Positions 34,372 through 44,984 of a stretch of 64,000 nt of DNA are shown here, one piece after another (the stretch's first letter is position 1; every line of letters begins with the position of its first letter). The position numbers and the translations under genes were made by a program. The notes under the pieces were generated by a model. The model saw only the letters and a program-made list of their open reading frames with translations, made no database searches and was not told where the DNA came from. This DNA is from Megasphaera vaginalis (ex Bordigoni et al. 2020) (GTDB lineage: Bacteria; Bacillota; Negativicutes; Veillonellales; Megasphaeraceae): the NCBI RefSeq assembly GCF_900240295.1, contig NZ_OEQB01000001.1, forward strand, positions 62,001-126,000, written 5' to 3'.

Positions 34372-37300
34372 TCAGTCCTCAGCGTTTACCCGGCCGTAGC
34401 GGTAAGCCAGGGCGGCCAATTTACCGGAATACGGTCTGTAAGCCGCAGCCGATGCGAGTTGCCAGCACCAATTGCCGCCGACAATACCCGGCCTGTTCAT
34501 ACGAGCCTCGCTGCCGAGCGACAGTATATCCTGCAACGGCACAATGACCGTTTCGGCGCGCCGGCTGTAAAGGTATGCCAGGATCGCATCCATCAAAGCA
34601 TCATCGGTAACGTCGGCGGCGCAGCCGAGAGCCTCCCGCAGACGCCGGCGACCGTTCTCATCCAAGTCATCATGATACCAACCCAAGGTCGTATTGTTGT
34701 CATGCGTTCCCGTGTAAGCCAGACAACGGGCTTCCGTATCGAAGCTGAACCGCCTGTCGGTCCGTTCCTTGCCATGGAAGTGGAGAACCCTCATTCCCGG
34801 CAAGGCCAATTCATTCTTCAACCGGCAGACATCGTCCGTAATGCTTCCCAAGTCTTCCGCAACCAACGGCAAGTCCCCGAGCCGCTGCCGTACGGCAGCA
34901 AAAAGATGTCCTCCCGGCCCTGTCCGCCATTTCCCGGCGGCAGCCGTTTTCGCACCGGCCGGAACAGACCAGTACGCGGCGAAACCGCGAAAATGATCGA
35001 CGCGGATCTCGTCGACATCTGCCAAGGCCTTGGCAAAACGCCGCACCCACCATTCGTAGCCGTCAGCCGCCATCTTTTCGTAATCGTAGAGCGGATTGCC
35101 CCAAAGTTGTCCGTCGGCGCTGAAATAGTCGGGAGGTACGCCGGCAACGGCGGCGGGCCGGCCGTTTTCAGCAAGCTGAAAAAACTCTTGATGCGCCCAA
35201 CAGTCGGCACTGTCATGGGCGACGAACATGGGCATATCACCTAGCACGACAATTCCTTTTTGCCGCGCATACCGATGGACATCGGCCCATTGTCTGTGGA
35301 CTGCATATTGCAGCAGGCGTACGCGCGCGACGCCGGCATGCAGTTTACCGCTCCAGTATTTGACGGCGGCAGCCTGATGGCGGCGAATATCGTCCGGCCA
35401 TTGCGTCCAGTCAGTTGTGCCGAAGTGATCGGCGACGGCGACAAAAACGGCGTAATCGTCAAGCCAATAGGCGTTGGCTTCACAGAACGTTTCCACGTCG
35501 CGCCGTTCCCCAGACAACGCCGAAAGGGCAGGCAAAGTCTGCAACAGCCCGTCTTTTGCCGCCTGCACGTCACCGCCGCCGGCGGCGCGTTCGTAAAAAG
35601 CAGCCAGATCCCGAGACGATATCCAACCCCAGTCCCGCAAGACCTCGAGGGAAATGAGCCGCTCGTTGACGGCAAAAGCCGAACGGCTGAAATACGGCGA
35701 ATCGCCGTCAAGTGGCGGTGTCAGCGGCAGGATCTGCCATACCGATTGCTTGCCTGCTGCCAAAAAATCGACGAAAGCAACGGCTTCCTGCCCCAACGTG
35801 CCGCTGCCGCATATTGCCGGAAGCGAAGTCGGCTGGAGCAGCACGCCGCAGCGTTTCCGCCGGCTCTCTTCTCCCCGGAGGATGACGGCGGACAGCGGCG
35901 CCAAGGTCAGGGTAAAGGCGCCGTTTACCGTTTCCACAATAAGACCGGCACCCGTCAGTGAACGCAGCGTACCGCCGATCAGCCCGTCGGTATGAACCGT
36001 TACCGTGTGTTCTTCCCTCGTACTGCGATTGAGGGCAACGACACAAAGACCGTCAGCCGCAATATTACCGAATACATCCCTGCCGCCTTCAATGGCTCTG
36101 GCATAGACCAGCACATCGCCTGTTCCATATAGCGGCAAGTATCGGCCGGTCCGCAGGCAGGCAAGGTCGTTGCGCAGAGCCGTCAGCGTTTTTGTCCATG
36201 ACAGTAGTTCCGCATCTTCCTGTCCCCAAGGATACGTCCGGCGGTTATCGGGATCTTTACCGCCCAAAAGACCGGCTTCATCACCGTAGTAAATGGACGG
36301 AACGCCGGGCAAGGTCATCTGCCAGGCCGACAGCAGGCGGAGCTTTTTCTTGGCCACCGCCGTATCGGTTTCCGTGCCGCCCAAGACGGAAAGGATGCGC
36401 TCCACGTCATGACTGCCGATGAGGTTCAGCATGGCGTAGGTGTGTTCGGGAGGATAGTTTTCCGTAAGGTGCATATATTGCGCCGCCGTTTCCGCAGCGT
36501 TGCGCACACCGTTTACGAAATCGATAAACATTCGCCGCAAGACATAGTTCATGGCGCTGTCGATATCATACCCGCAAAGGTACTCCCGTTGTTCCCCGTA
36601 GCTGATCTTATTCGACGCATCTTCCCAGACTTCGCCGATCAGCACCGCTTCCGGATCCGTTGCCTTCAACGTCTTATAAAAATCGCGCAAAAACGTCTCC
36701 GGCAATTCGTCGATAACATCGAGCCGCCAACCGCTGACGCCTTGACGGAGCCAATGTTTCAGCACGCTGTCGTCATTGCGGATAATAAAATCCAGGTAAG
36801 ACGGTGCCGTCTCGTTAACGTTCGGCAGATCATCGACACCCCACCAGGATTCATATTCGTCGGGATAGTTCTTAAAGCGGTACCAGTCATAATACGGCGA
36901 CGCCTGCGATTGAAACGCACCGACGCTTTCGTAGGTGCCGAAGCGGTTGAAATAGCGGCTATCGGCGCCGGTATGGCTGAAAACGCCGTCAAGAATAATG
37001 CGGATTCCCTTTGCGCCGGCGGCGGCGCAAAAGGCGGCAAATCCTTCATTGGTCCCCAAGAAAGGATCGATATTGTAATAATCGCCGGTACCGTAACGAT
37101 GATTGCTGGCACTTTCGAAAACGGGATTCAAATAAATCGCACCGATGCCCAGTTCTTGTAAATACGTGAGTTTTTCTTCCATTCCCGCCAGGTTGCCGCC
37201 GAAAAAATCATAATAAACGATGGCCCCCTTTTCATCCTTACAGTAATAGGGGCGGTCATGCCAATCACTATGTATGACGGCGCCTTTTTTCCCTTGAAGT

Positions 37301-37749
37301 CGGACTGCAGGATCATGGCCGCGACAAAACCGATCGGGAAAGATCTGATAAACAATCGTGTTTTTAAACCAGTCGGGCGTTTTCATTTGCCGGTCATAAA
37401 CGGTAATCTGATAAGACGGCGGCGGCTCCTTCCGAAGTTCGCCGACGCCGCCAAGATTATCACGATTATTGCCGTAGTAGAAACGATCGCCGCCGGCTTC
37501 GATCACAAAATAATACCACAGGAGGCAACCTCTCTCCGGCACAGTCAGCATACAGCCATACCCGCTACCGTCAAAGGCCATCGGCACCAGCTTTTCACCG
37601 CCGTTACTCTGCCAAAGCCGCAGCGTCACCGTCGCCGTTTCACCGCCTTTTGCCTCCAGCCTGATACGCACCCTGCCTGCCGTCGGCACGGCGCCGAAAG
37701 GATGTCGGCAGCCGCTGTTCCATGAATCATGATAAAAAACCGTATCCAT
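34372..37749 (-). CDS. GH13 alpha-amylase / GH77 4-alpha-glucanotransferase fusion
   Basis: 1125 residues; the ATG at 37749 is chosen because GAGGAG lies 6 bases before it. The N-terminus (about 1-130) is a beta-rich domain like that of neopullulanases. The GH13 domain follows, with DGVFSHTG, the nucleophile in GWRLDVID, the acid/base in GEVWE and GSHD. From about residue 630 (CGVLLQPTSLP) a complete MalQ begins, with RVDHFRGF, VAEDLGS and YTGTHDNNTT. The fusion would trim and re-ligate alpha-1,4-glucans, turning short maltodextrins into chains usable by GlgP. Last gene of the glycogen operon, separated from glgA by a terminator-like hairpin (37767-37806). The family in related Firmicutes is known as a bifunctional enzyme. 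Confidence 0.94.
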   Translation of the reverse strand: MDTVFYHDSWNSGCRHPFGAVPTAGRVRIRLEAKGGETATVTLRLWQSNGGEKLVPMAFDGSGYGCMLTVPERGCLLWYYFVIEAGGDRFYYGNNRDNLGGVGELRKEPPPSYQITVYDRQMKTPDWFKNTIVYQIFPDRFCRGHDPAVRLQGKKGAVIHSDWHDRPYYCKDEKGAIVYYDFFGGNLAGMEEKLTYLQELGIGAIYLNPVFESASNHRYGTGDYYNIDPFLGTNEGFAAFCAAAGAKGIRIILDGVFSHTGADSRYFNRFGTYESVGAFQSQASPYYDWYRFKNYPDEYESWWGVDDLPNVNETAPSYLDFIIRNDDSVLKHWLRQGVSGWRLDVIDELPETFLRDFYKTLKATDPEAVLIGEVWEDASNKISYGEQREYLCGYDIDSAMNYVLRRMFIDFVNGVRNAAETAAQYMHLTENYPPEHTYAMLNLIGSHDVERILSVLGGTETDTAVAKKKLRLLSAWQMTLPGVPSIYYGDEAGLLGGKDPDNRRTYPWGQEDAELLSWTKTLTALRNDLACLRTGRYLPLYGTGDVLVYARAIEGGRDVFGNIAADGLCVVALNRSTREEHTVTVHTDGLIGGTLRSLTGAGLIVETVNGAFTLTLAPLSAVILRGEESRRKRCGVLLQPTSLPAICGSGTLGQEAVAFVDFLAAGKQSVWQILPLTPPLDGDSPYFSRSAFAVNERLISLEVLRDWGWISSRDLAAFYERAAGGGDVQAAKDGLLQTLPALSALSGERRDVETFCEANAYWLDDYAVFVAVADHFGTTDWTQWPDDIRRHQAAAVKYWSGKLHAGVARVRLLQYAVHRQWADVHRYARQKGIVVLGDMPMFVAHDSADCWAHQEFFQLAENGRPAAVAGVPPDYFSADGQLWGNPLYDYEKMAADGYEWWVRRFAKALADVDEIRVDHFRGFAAYWSVPAGAKTAAAGKWRTGPGGHLFAAVRQRLGDLPLVAEDLGSITDDVCRLKNELALPGMRVLHFHGKERTDRRFSFDTEARCLAYTGTHDNNTTLGWYHDDLDENGRRRLREALGCAADVTDDALMDAILAYLYSRRAETVIVPLQDILSLGSEARMNRPGIVGGNWCWQLASAAAYRPYSGKLAALAYRYGRVNAED

Positions 37750-37766
37750 AGCCATCTCCTCTTTGT

Positions 37767-37806
37767 AAAATCCCCTGCAGCAACAGGCCGTCGCGCAGGG
37801 GATTTT
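37767..37806 (-). terminator. Hairpin between glgA and the GH13-GH77 gene
   Basis: A 12-bp perfect stem (37767-37778 with 37795-37806, AAAATCCCCTGC) has a 16-base loop and a T-rich 3' side. It probably ends part of the glg transcripts and lowers expression of the fusion gene. Confidence 0.78.
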
Positions 37807-37814
37807 TCACAACT

Positions 37815-39251
37815 TCAATTTTCCGAAACCTTTTCATACAATGCGGCGTATGCGGCAGCTGAACGCTGCCAGCCGTAATCACTGGCAGCGGCATTTTTGA
37901 CCAGCTGTTCCCAAATAACGGGCACCTCATAATAGCCTAACCCCTGCTTGGCCGTGAAGAGAAGTTCATGGGCATTAAAGTTCAGAAACGACAACCCGTT
38001 TCCCTTCCCCGTATACTTATCGAAGGGAATGACCGTATCCTTCAGCCCGCCTGTCTCACGAACGATGGGAACGGTACCGTACTTCAAAGCAATAAGCTGG
38101 CTCAGGCCGCACGGTTCATAGCGCGACGGCATGAGAAAAAAGTCGGCGGCCGCATAGACTCGGTGAGCCAGCGCTTCATGGAAGAGGATGCGGACGGCCA
38201 TCTTCGTCGGATGACGCTGCGCCGCCTGGCGAAAGGCATTTTCATAAGCGCTGTCACCGGTACCGACGAGAACGAATTGAATGTCTTCACTCAGCAGTTC
38301 ATCAATGATACGCAAAACCAAATCCATTCCCTTATCTTCAATGAGCCTGGTGACGATGGCAAAAAGCGGCACATTCCGCTCCGGCAGACCGAGTTCCCGC
38401 TGCAGCCGCTGCTTGTTGCCGCGCTTGCCGCTTTGCAGCGTCGCCGGCGTATATTGCACGGGAATGAATTCGTCATTCTCCGGATCGTACATATCCTCAT
38501 CAAGACCGTTGATAATCCCGGTCAGCCGCGCCTTGCAAGTACGGATATAACTGTCAAGCCGTTCTCCGAAATAAGGATACGTGATTTCTTCGGCATACGT
38601 CGGGCTGACCGTCGTGATCTGGTCAGCATAGACCATGCCCGACTTCATGTAATTTACCGCGCCGTCACATTCCAGTTTGCCGCCGCTGAAAAGCGCATAC
38701 GGCAGACCGATCACATCATTCATGACAAAGGGATCAAAGATCCCTTGATATTTCAAATTGTGGATGGTGTAAATAACCTTCATCTGCACATAAAAGGGAT
38801 CGTGAATAAAATCTTCCTTCAAGAACGCACCCAGCAGCCCCGTATGCCAATCATTACAGTGAACGACATCCGGCTTGAAGCCGATTTTCGGCAACATCGC
38901 CAACACGGCGCGACAAAAATAAGCGAACCGTTCAGCGTCGTCGCCGAATCCGTACAGCTTATCACGCTTGAAATATTGCTCATTATCAATAAAGTAAAAT
39001 CTTACGCCGTCTTTCCTGATTTCTTCGACACCGTAATAAAGCTGACGCCACGCAAGATTGACTGTGCCTGTCGTGACTTCCTTCATTTCCTTCAGCCATG
39101 TTTCACCGATCTGACTGTACTTGGGAATAACGACGCGAACATCCATTCCCCTGGCAGCCAACGATTTGGGCAACGCACCCATTACGTCGGCAAGGCCGCC
39201 GGTCTTGACAAACGGCACGGCTTCTGATGCTGCAAATAGTACTTTCATCAT
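37815..39251 (-). CDS. glgA: Glycogen synthase (ADP-glucose)
   Basis: 478 residues (477 from the second of two adjacent ATGs). The ADP-glucose-binding KTGGLADV is at residues 16-23, and the GT5 C-terminal domain carries EPCGLSQLIALKYG and ETGGL. It extends alpha-1,4-glucan chains with ADP-glucose made by GlgC/GlgD. It lies 39 bases after glgB on the same strand. Confidence 0.97.
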   Translation of the reverse strand: MMKVLFAASEAVPFVKTGGLADVMGALPKSLAARGMDVRVVIPKYSQIGETWLKEMKEVTTGTVNLAWRQLYYGVEEIRKDGVRFYFIDNEQYFKRDKLYGFGDDAERFAYFCRAVLAMLPKIGFKPDVVHCNDWHTGLLGAFLKEDFIHDPFYVQMKVIYTIHNLKYQGIFDPFVMNDVIGLPYALFSGGKLECDGAVNYMKSGMVYADQITTVSPTYAEEITYPYFGERLDSYIRTCKARLTGIINGLDEDMYDPENDEFIPVQYTPATLQSGKRGNKQRLQRELGLPERNVPLFAIVTRLIEDKGMDLVLRIIDELLSEDIQFVLVGTGDSAYENAFRQAAQRHPTKMAVRILFHEALAHRVYAAADFFLMPSRYEPCGLSQLIALKYGTVPIVRETGGLKDTVIPFDKYTGKGNGLSFLNFNAHELLFTAKQGLGYYEVPVIWEQLVKNAAASDYGWQRSAAAYAALYEKVSEN

Positions 39252-39290
39252 ACGCTTTCTCCCCTCTGTACCTTGTCTGCGGCAGCATCT

Positions 39291-41399
39291 TTAGTGGGAA
39301 TCTGCCGTTTTTCCCTTTTTCCCGCGGGCCGCAACATTTTTTTGCGAACTTGCGGTTTTTCCCCGCCGCCGGGGAGACGCGGACTTTGCCGCCTCCCCTT
39401 TTCCGACTTGCGTCTCTGTCGCCTTTCTCGATGTCCGCATGCGCCCTGACGCCGCTCGCTTCGTCCGCCCCCCGCCGCTAAGGGCTGCCTGCTCCTTTTT
39501 TTCTCCCCCGTCCTCCTTCAGCTTCAGATAAATCGTCGCCAAAGGCGGCAGCGTCAGTGCCAGCGATTGTTTCATGCCGTGCAGCGCAATGGGGTCCGTA
39601 TCGAACGCACCTTTATTGAGGACATTGGACCCGCCGAAACGATCGGCGTCACTGTTAAAGACCTCGACATAGGTACCGGCCTGCGGCACGCCGATGCGAT
39701 ACGCCTGCCGCACAACAGGCGTAAAATTGCAGAGAACGACAGTCAGCCCCGCTTCGTCGCCGGCTCTGTAAAAAGCAACGGCGCTGTTATCGCAATCATC
39801 ACAGCTGATCCAGGAAAATCCGTCCCAATCGCAATCCTCTTCCCATAGTTCACGGTTGTCCAAATAATAGGCGTTCAATTCCCGCACGTAATCGTGCATG
39901 CCTTTATGCATGGGATATTCCAGGAGATGCCAATCGAGACTGTCGTCATATTTCCATTCTATAAACTGCCCGTAATCGCTGCCCATAAAGAGAAGCTTTT
40001 TGCCGGGATGCGCCATCCAATACCCGTAGAATGCGCGAAGTCCGGCGAATTTTCGCCAATAATCTCCCGGCATTTTATCCAAAAGCGACTTCTTGCCGTG
40101 CACAACTTCATCATGGGACAAGGGCAGGATAAAATTTTCGGAAAAGGCATAACAAAGAGAAAAAGTGATCAGGTTATGGTTTTCCTTGCGGAAAAGCGGA
40201 TCGAGCGACATGTATTGCAGCATATCGTTCATCCAGCCCATATTCCACTTATAGTTAAATCCCAAACCACCTACTTCGACCGGTTTCGTGACCAGCGGCC
40301 AGGCGGAAGATTCCTCGGCAATCATCAACGCGTGCGGATATTCTTTAAATACGGCCGTATTCAACTGCCGCAGAAAAGCGACGGCTTCCAAATTCTCCCG
40401 ACCGCCATACTTATTGGCCTGCCAGCCGCCGTCTTTATGACCGTAGTCCAAGTAAAGCATGTTGGCTACGGCATCGATGCGGAGACCGTCGATGTGAAAT
40501 TGGGAAAACCAGAATAATGCGCTCGAAATCAGGAATGACCGCACTTCAGTCCGGCCGTAATCAAAATTCATCGTATCCCATTCCCGATTTTCCGCCAGCG
40601 TCTGATTGCCCGACTCATAGCAAGGTTCGCCGTCAAAATGCCGCAAGCCGTGTTCGTCACGGCAAAAATGGCCGGGAACCCAATCAAGAATAACGCCGAT
40701 ACCGCTGCGGTGGCAGGAATCGATGAGATACATCAGTTCTTCCGGAGTACCGTAACGGCTCGTCGCGGAAAAATACCCCGTCGCCTGATACCCCCAGGAC
40801 CCGTCGTAGGGATATTCGCAGAGAGGTAGGATTTCAATATGTGTATAATGCATATTGCTAACGTAGGCGACCAGCTGTTCCGCCAGCTCACGGTACGTCA
40901 ACATGCCGCCGTCCGCATTGCGGCGCCATGAACCGAGATGCACCTCGTACGTCAACATCGGCCGCTTGTATGAATCATACGTACTGCGGCTTTCAAGCCA
41001 TTTTTTATCATGCCATGTATAATGAAGCTTGGTCAGTTTTGAAGCCGTATTCGGGCGCACCTCCGAAGCAAAAGCGTAAGGGTCGCTCTTCAAAACAACT
41101 TGCCCGTCCTTCGTCGTCACGGCATATTTATAGATATCGCCTTCCTGAAGTCCTTCAAGATAAGCGATCCAAATACCGTTCCCCTGCTCACTGCGAACCA
41201 TCGGCGATGCGGCCGGATCCCAGTTGTTAAAATCGCCGACAACGCTGACCTGCGCCGCATGCGGCGCCCAAAGAGCGAAACGAACGCACCCTTTGTGCTT
41301 CAAAACCGTAAAATGGGCGCCAAAGAGGCGATAACTGCTGTAATTCGTCCCTTGATGATAGAGATAGGTACTATACGCATCAACAGCACTGATTTTCAT
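39291..41399 (-). CDS. glgB: Glycogen branching enzyme with a basic C-terminal tail
   Basis: 702 residues, AAGGAGG 7 bases before the ATG. After an N-terminal CBM48 (FALWAPHAAQVSVVGDFNNWD) the GH13 core shows WVPGHF, the nucleophile in GLRIDAVAN, the acid in IAEESS and LSHDEV. The catalytic part ends at about residue 628 (ATIYLKL), the usual end of the family. Residues 629-702 form a low-complexity tail rich in K, R, A, S and G (for example SASPRRRGKTASS) with no hydrophobic residues to speak of. The core makes alpha-1,6 branches; the tail is unusual and may bind anionic partners. The base composition of the tail is more GC-rich than the gene body. Confidence 0.96.
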   Translation of the reverse strand: MKISAVDAYSTYLYHQGTNYSSYRLFGAHFTVLKHKGCVRFALWAPHAAQVSVVGDFNNWDPAASPMVRSEQGNGIWIAYLEGLQEGDIYKYAVTTKDGQVVLKSDPYAFASEVRPNTASKLTKLHYTWHDKKWLESRSTYDSYKRPMLTYEVHLGSWRRNADGGMLTYRELAEQLVAYVSNMHYTHIEILPLCEYPYDGSWGYQATGYFSATSRYGTPEELMYLIDSCHRSGIGVILDWVPGHFCRDEHGLRHFDGEPCYESGNQTLAENREWDTMNFDYGRTEVRSFLISSALFWFSQFHIDGLRIDAVANMLYLDYGHKDGGWQANKYGGRENLEAVAFLRQLNTAVFKEYPHALMIAEESSAWPLVTKPVEVGGLGFNYKWNMGWMNDMLQYMSLDPLFRKENHNLITFSLCYAFSENFILPLSHDEVVHGKKSLLDKMPGDYWRKFAGLRAFYGYWMAHPGKKLLFMGSDYGQFIEWKYDDSLDWHLLEYPMHKGMHDYVRELNAYYLDNRELWEEDCDWDGFSWISCDDCDNSAVAFYRAGDEAGLTVVLCNFTPVVRQAYRIGVPQAGTYVEVFNSDADRFGGSNVLNKGAFDTDPIALHGMKQSLALTLPPLATIYLKLKEDGGEKKEQAALSGGGRTKRAASGRMRTSRKATETQVGKGEAAKSASPRRRGKTASSQKNVAARGKKGKTADSH

Positions 41400-41418
41400 T
41401 GTCTGGCCTCCTTATGAA

Positions 41419-43851
41419 TCAAACCTTCACACCCTGAATATGCCAAATGTCGGCGGCATATTGTCGAATCGTCCTGTCGCTGGAAAAATACCCCGATTGA
41501 GCGATGTTGACGGCGCTGGAATGCAGCCAGCTCCGTCGATTTTTGTACCGGCGCACGATCTCCCGTTGTCCGCCGCAATAGGCTTCAAAATCCTTAAGCA
41601 CGAAATATTCGTCGTTTCGATCAAGAAGAGATTCGTAAAGCATACCGAAGATCTCATGGTCCCCGATGGAACCGTTAATAAGGGAATCCATCACCTTCCG
41701 TATGTTTTCATCGCTGCTGTACACTTCCCAAGACGAATATCCGCCATGAATATAGTAATTCATGACCGCGTCGGCCCGAAGTCCGAAAATGACGCAGTTC
41801 TCATCGCCGACACGACGGAGGATCTCTATATTGGCGCCATCCATCGTGCCCAAGGTAAGAGCGCCGTTCATCATGAATTTCATATTTCCCGTCCCCGACG
41901 CTTCTTTGCCGGCAGTGGAGATCTGTTCGCTCACATCGGCTGCCGGGAAAAGAATCTGCCCGAGAGAAACATTATAGTTTTCGAGAAACATGACGCGCAG
42001 CATCTTGCTGATGCGTCGGTCGTCATTGATCATACGGGACACGATGCTGATCAGGCGAATCGTCTGCTTGGCTTCATCGTAGCTGGCTGCAGCCTTACCG
42101 CCGAAGAAATAGGTCCGCGGCGCGATAACAAGAGACGGATCTTCTTTCAGACGACGGTAAAGATGCAGAATATGCAGAATATTCAAAAGCTGACGCTTAT
42201 AGAGGTGAATCCGCTTGATCTGTACGTCAAAAATCGAATCGACATCGACAGATACCCCATATTGCTTCAACAAATAGCTGCACAGAATACGCTTCCGCTC
42301 CCGTTTGACTCCGTCCAAACGCTCAAGGAAAGAAGCGTCGTTACAATAGGCCATCAACTCCTCCAGCCGTTCGGGGCTGCCGTGCCAATCCGTACCGATC
42401 GTATCATCAAGGAGCGCCGCCAGTTGCGGATTAGCCTGTATCAGCCAGCGGCGGTGGGAAATGCCGTTCGTCTTATTGCCGAAACGTGACGGAAAGCAAG
42501 TATAAAGTTGATGCAGCGTTGAATCCTTCAAAATCTGCGAGTGAATTTCGGCCACACCGTTCGTGCTGTGACTCCCCAAGACGGCCAAATGCGCCATGTG
42601 AACTTGACCTCCCCAGAGGACCGCCACATCACGCGCCTTTCCCTCATCGCCCGGGTAAAGAGTCCGAACCTTCTTCAGCCAGCGCTCGTTCAGTTCTTCA
42701 AGGATCAAATAGATGCGCGGCAACAGTGATTTGAACATGGGAATGGACCAACGTTCCAAGGCTTCCGGCAAAACGGTATGATTCGTATAGGCTACGGTGC
42801 GTACCGTAATCTGCCAGGCCTGATTCCACGAAAGCCCTTCTTCATCCATAAAAATTCGCATCAGTTCAGGAATAACAAGAGCCGGGTGCGTATCATTGAT
42901 ATGGATGCCCATATAATCGGCAAAAGCGGTAAGTGGCGCTTTGTATTTCTTTTTATAATGGCGGATAATACTCTGAACTCCGGCGGACACCATAAAATAT
43001 TCCTGCATCAGGCGCAACCGCCGTCCGTCTTCCGTACTGTCATCGGGGTAAAGAAAGCGGGAAATGCGTTGCACGCTGTCTTTGTACAGAAAGGCCTGAT
43101 GGCGGTCGCCTAAGGATAATTCGCGATACACATCGTCGCGGGAATATTCTGCGCGCCAGAGCCGGAGCGTATTGACCGTGTTATTGCGATAACCGATAAT
43201 CGGCACATCGTACGGCACGGCGCGAACGTAGGACGCGCCTTCATAGACGCATTCCAATTCGCCGTTGTCGGCAGGACGCATATAGGCATTGCCGCAAAAA
43301 GCGACATGAACGGCCTTATCAGCCCGTTTTACTTCCCAGGGAAACCCGTTGACCAGCCAATTATCCGGCAACTCTACTTGATAATCGTCAACCATTTTCT
43401 GTTTGAAAAGGCCGTATTGATACCGCAAACTGCAGCCGTGCCCCGGCATTTGCAGCGCCGCCAACGAATCGATAAAGCAAGCCGCCAATCTGCCGAGACC
43501 GCCGTTACCGAGACCGGGATCCCGTTCTTCCGGCAGGATATCCGCCAATTCCCAGCCCAGATCCCGCAGCCCTTCCCGGCAAACGGCTTCCCCGTCAACG
43601 CCGATCAGGTTCGATTCCAACAACCGGCCTAAAAGGAATTCGATGGAAAAATAATAAATTTGTTTCGTCTTTTTTTCAACATAGGCCTTATTCGTCCGTA
43701 TCCAATTGTCACTTACCAAATCGCGGACCATGTACGCTATGATCTGATATACCTCGCTGCGTGTCAGATCGTGGAGTTCCTTATCATAGAGTATGCCTGC
43801 CTTTTTAGTAAACGCCGACTTGAATTCTTCCTTTGTATGCCATGTTTTCAT
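41419..43851 (-). CDS. glgP: Glycogen phosphorylase
   Basis: 810 residues from ATG 43851; an earlier in-frame ATG at 43899 would overlap glgD and adds non-family sequence. The PLP site is in EASGTGNMKFMMNGALTLGT, with the active-site GLGNGGLGRLAACFIDS early in the protein. It releases glucose-1-phosphate from the non-reducing ends of glycogen. It begins 20 bases after glgD within the operon, so synthesis and breakdown are co-expressed. Confidence 0.97.
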   Translation of the reverse strand: MKTWHTKEEFKSAFTKKAGILYDKELHDLTRSEVYQIIAYMVRDLVSDNWIRTNKAYVEKKTKQIYYFSIEFLLGRLLESNLIGVDGEAVCREGLRDLGWELADILPEERDPGLGNGGLGRLAACFIDSLAALQMPGHGCSLRYQYGLFKQKMVDDYQVELPDNWLVNGFPWEVKRADKAVHVAFCGNAYMRPADNGELECVYEGASYVRAVPYDVPIIGYRNNTVNTLRLWRAEYSRDDVYRELSLGDRHQAFLYKDSVQRISRFLYPDDSTEDGRRLRLMQEYFMVSAGVQSIIRHYKKKYKAPLTAFADYMGIHINDTHPALVIPELMRIFMDEEGLSWNQAWQITVRTVAYTNHTVLPEALERWSIPMFKSLLPRIYLILEELNERWLKKVRTLYPGDEGKARDVAVLWGGQVHMAHLAVLGSHSTNGVAEIHSQILKDSTLHQLYTCFPSRFGNKTNGISHRRWLIQANPQLAALLDDTIGTDWHGSPERLEELMAYCNDASFLERLDGVKRERKRILCSYLLKQYGVSVDVDSIFDVQIKRIHLYKRQLLNILHILHLYRRLKEDPSLVIAPRTYFFGGKAAASYDEAKQTIRLISIVSRMINDDRRISKMLRVMFLENYNVSLGQILFPAADVSEQISTAGKEASGTGNMKFMMNGALTLGTMDGANIEILRRVGDENCVIFGLRADAVMNYYIHGGYSSWEVYSSDENIRKVMDSLINGSIGDHEIFGMLYESLLDRNDEYFVLKDFEAYCGGQREIVRRYKNRRSWLHSSAVNIAQSGYFSSDRTIRQYAADIWHIQGVKV

Positions 43852-43871
43852 TTCTCTTTCCAATCCCCTTT

Positions 43872-44984
43872 TTAAATGACCCTGCATTTGCCGATGCACA
43901 TCGGATGCCCCTGGGTTCCCGACAGCGTCGCTTCAGGCTGAATAAGGGCATCTTTATCGCAGATGACATAATCCATTTGCGCATCGTCGCCGATAACGGA
44001 ATGCTGCATGATGATACTGTTGCGAACGACAGCATTCCTGCCGATATGAACCTTGCGGAAAATGATGGAATTTTCCACGCGCCCTTCGATGATGCAGCCG
44101 TTGGCTACCAAAGAATGGCAAACCGAAGATTCTTCCATGTACTTTGCAGGCGTTACGTCCTTGATCTTTGTATAAATATGCCGTTGATACTGCTGAAACA
44201 TCTTCCGCCACGTATCGTGATCCAGCAGATCCATATTCACCTGGTAATACGATTCAATGGAACTAACCCGTTTGGCATACCCCTCGTAAGGATAGCCGAA
44301 AACACGAAGTCTGTCGATATTTCGCTGTAAAACATCGCTGATAAAGTAATGATATCCTTTACCGTAGGCCTTGCGAATACATTGCTGGAATACGGCGGAA
44401 TCGATCAAAATGCCGCGCTGATACATATTATCACCGGCGGCAACGGCAGCTTTGGCATAAATACCGACGACCTTATTTTGTTCATTGACCTGAAGGACAT
44501 GGGCCTCTCCGTTGAAAGCTTCCCGCTGTTTCTGATAGATCATGGTCACATCGGCATTATGACGACGATGAAAATGCAGGACTTCATCATAATCGATATT
44601 CTGGACCATATCGCCGCCGGTCAGCAATATATACGGTTTCGACGAATGTGAAACAAAAAGCAGATTCTTATAATAAAGCCGAATATCTCCTTCCACCGGA
44701 TTATTTACATCTTTCCAATCTACAGGCAAATAGAAAAGTCCGTCCCCTTTACGGGCCAATCCCCACTCTCTGCCGGAGCGGACATGATCCAGAATGGAAC
44801 GCGCCTGGAGCGGCAGCAAAATGCCGACATTGTTGATCCCCGCATTAACCAGATTGGAAAGGGTAAAGTCGATAAGGCGAAACTTTCCTCCTATCGGCAC
44901 CGTAGCCAACGGACGTTCTTCATTCAATTCCCGCAACGAACTGTCACTTTCCAAATTGATCAAGCCTATCATATCGCTGCTCAT
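43872..44984 (-). CDS. glgD: Glucose-1-phosphate adenylyltransferase subunit GlgD
   Basis: 370 residues; ATG overlaps the glgC stop (ATGA). It has the nucleotidyltransferase plus left-handed beta-helix fold, but the N-terminal GGxGxRL nucleotide loop of GlgC is lacking (the equivalent reads [12 protein letters not shown]), as in the GlgD subunits of Bacillus and Clostridia. It is thus a regulatory or supporting subunit that forms a hetero-oligomer with GlgC and raises its activity. Confidence 0.95.
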   Translation of the reverse strand: MSSDMIGLINLESDSSLRELNEERPLATVPIGGKFRLIDFTLSNLVNAGINNVGILLPLQARSILDHVRSGREWGLARKGDGLFYLPVDWKDVNNPVEGDIRLYYKNLLFVSHSSKPYILLTGGDMVQNIDYDEVLHFHRRHNADVTMIYQKQREAFNGEAHVLQVNEQNKVVGIYAKAAVAAGDNMYQRGILIDSAVFQQCIRKAYGKGYHYFISDVLQRNIDRLRVFGYPYEGYAKRVSSIESYYQVNMDLLDHDTWRKMFQQYQRHIYTKIKDVTPAKYMEESSVCHSLVANGCIIEGRVENSIIFRKVHIGRNAVVRNSIIMQHSVIGDDAQMDYVICDKDALIQPEATLSGTQGHPMCIGKCRVI

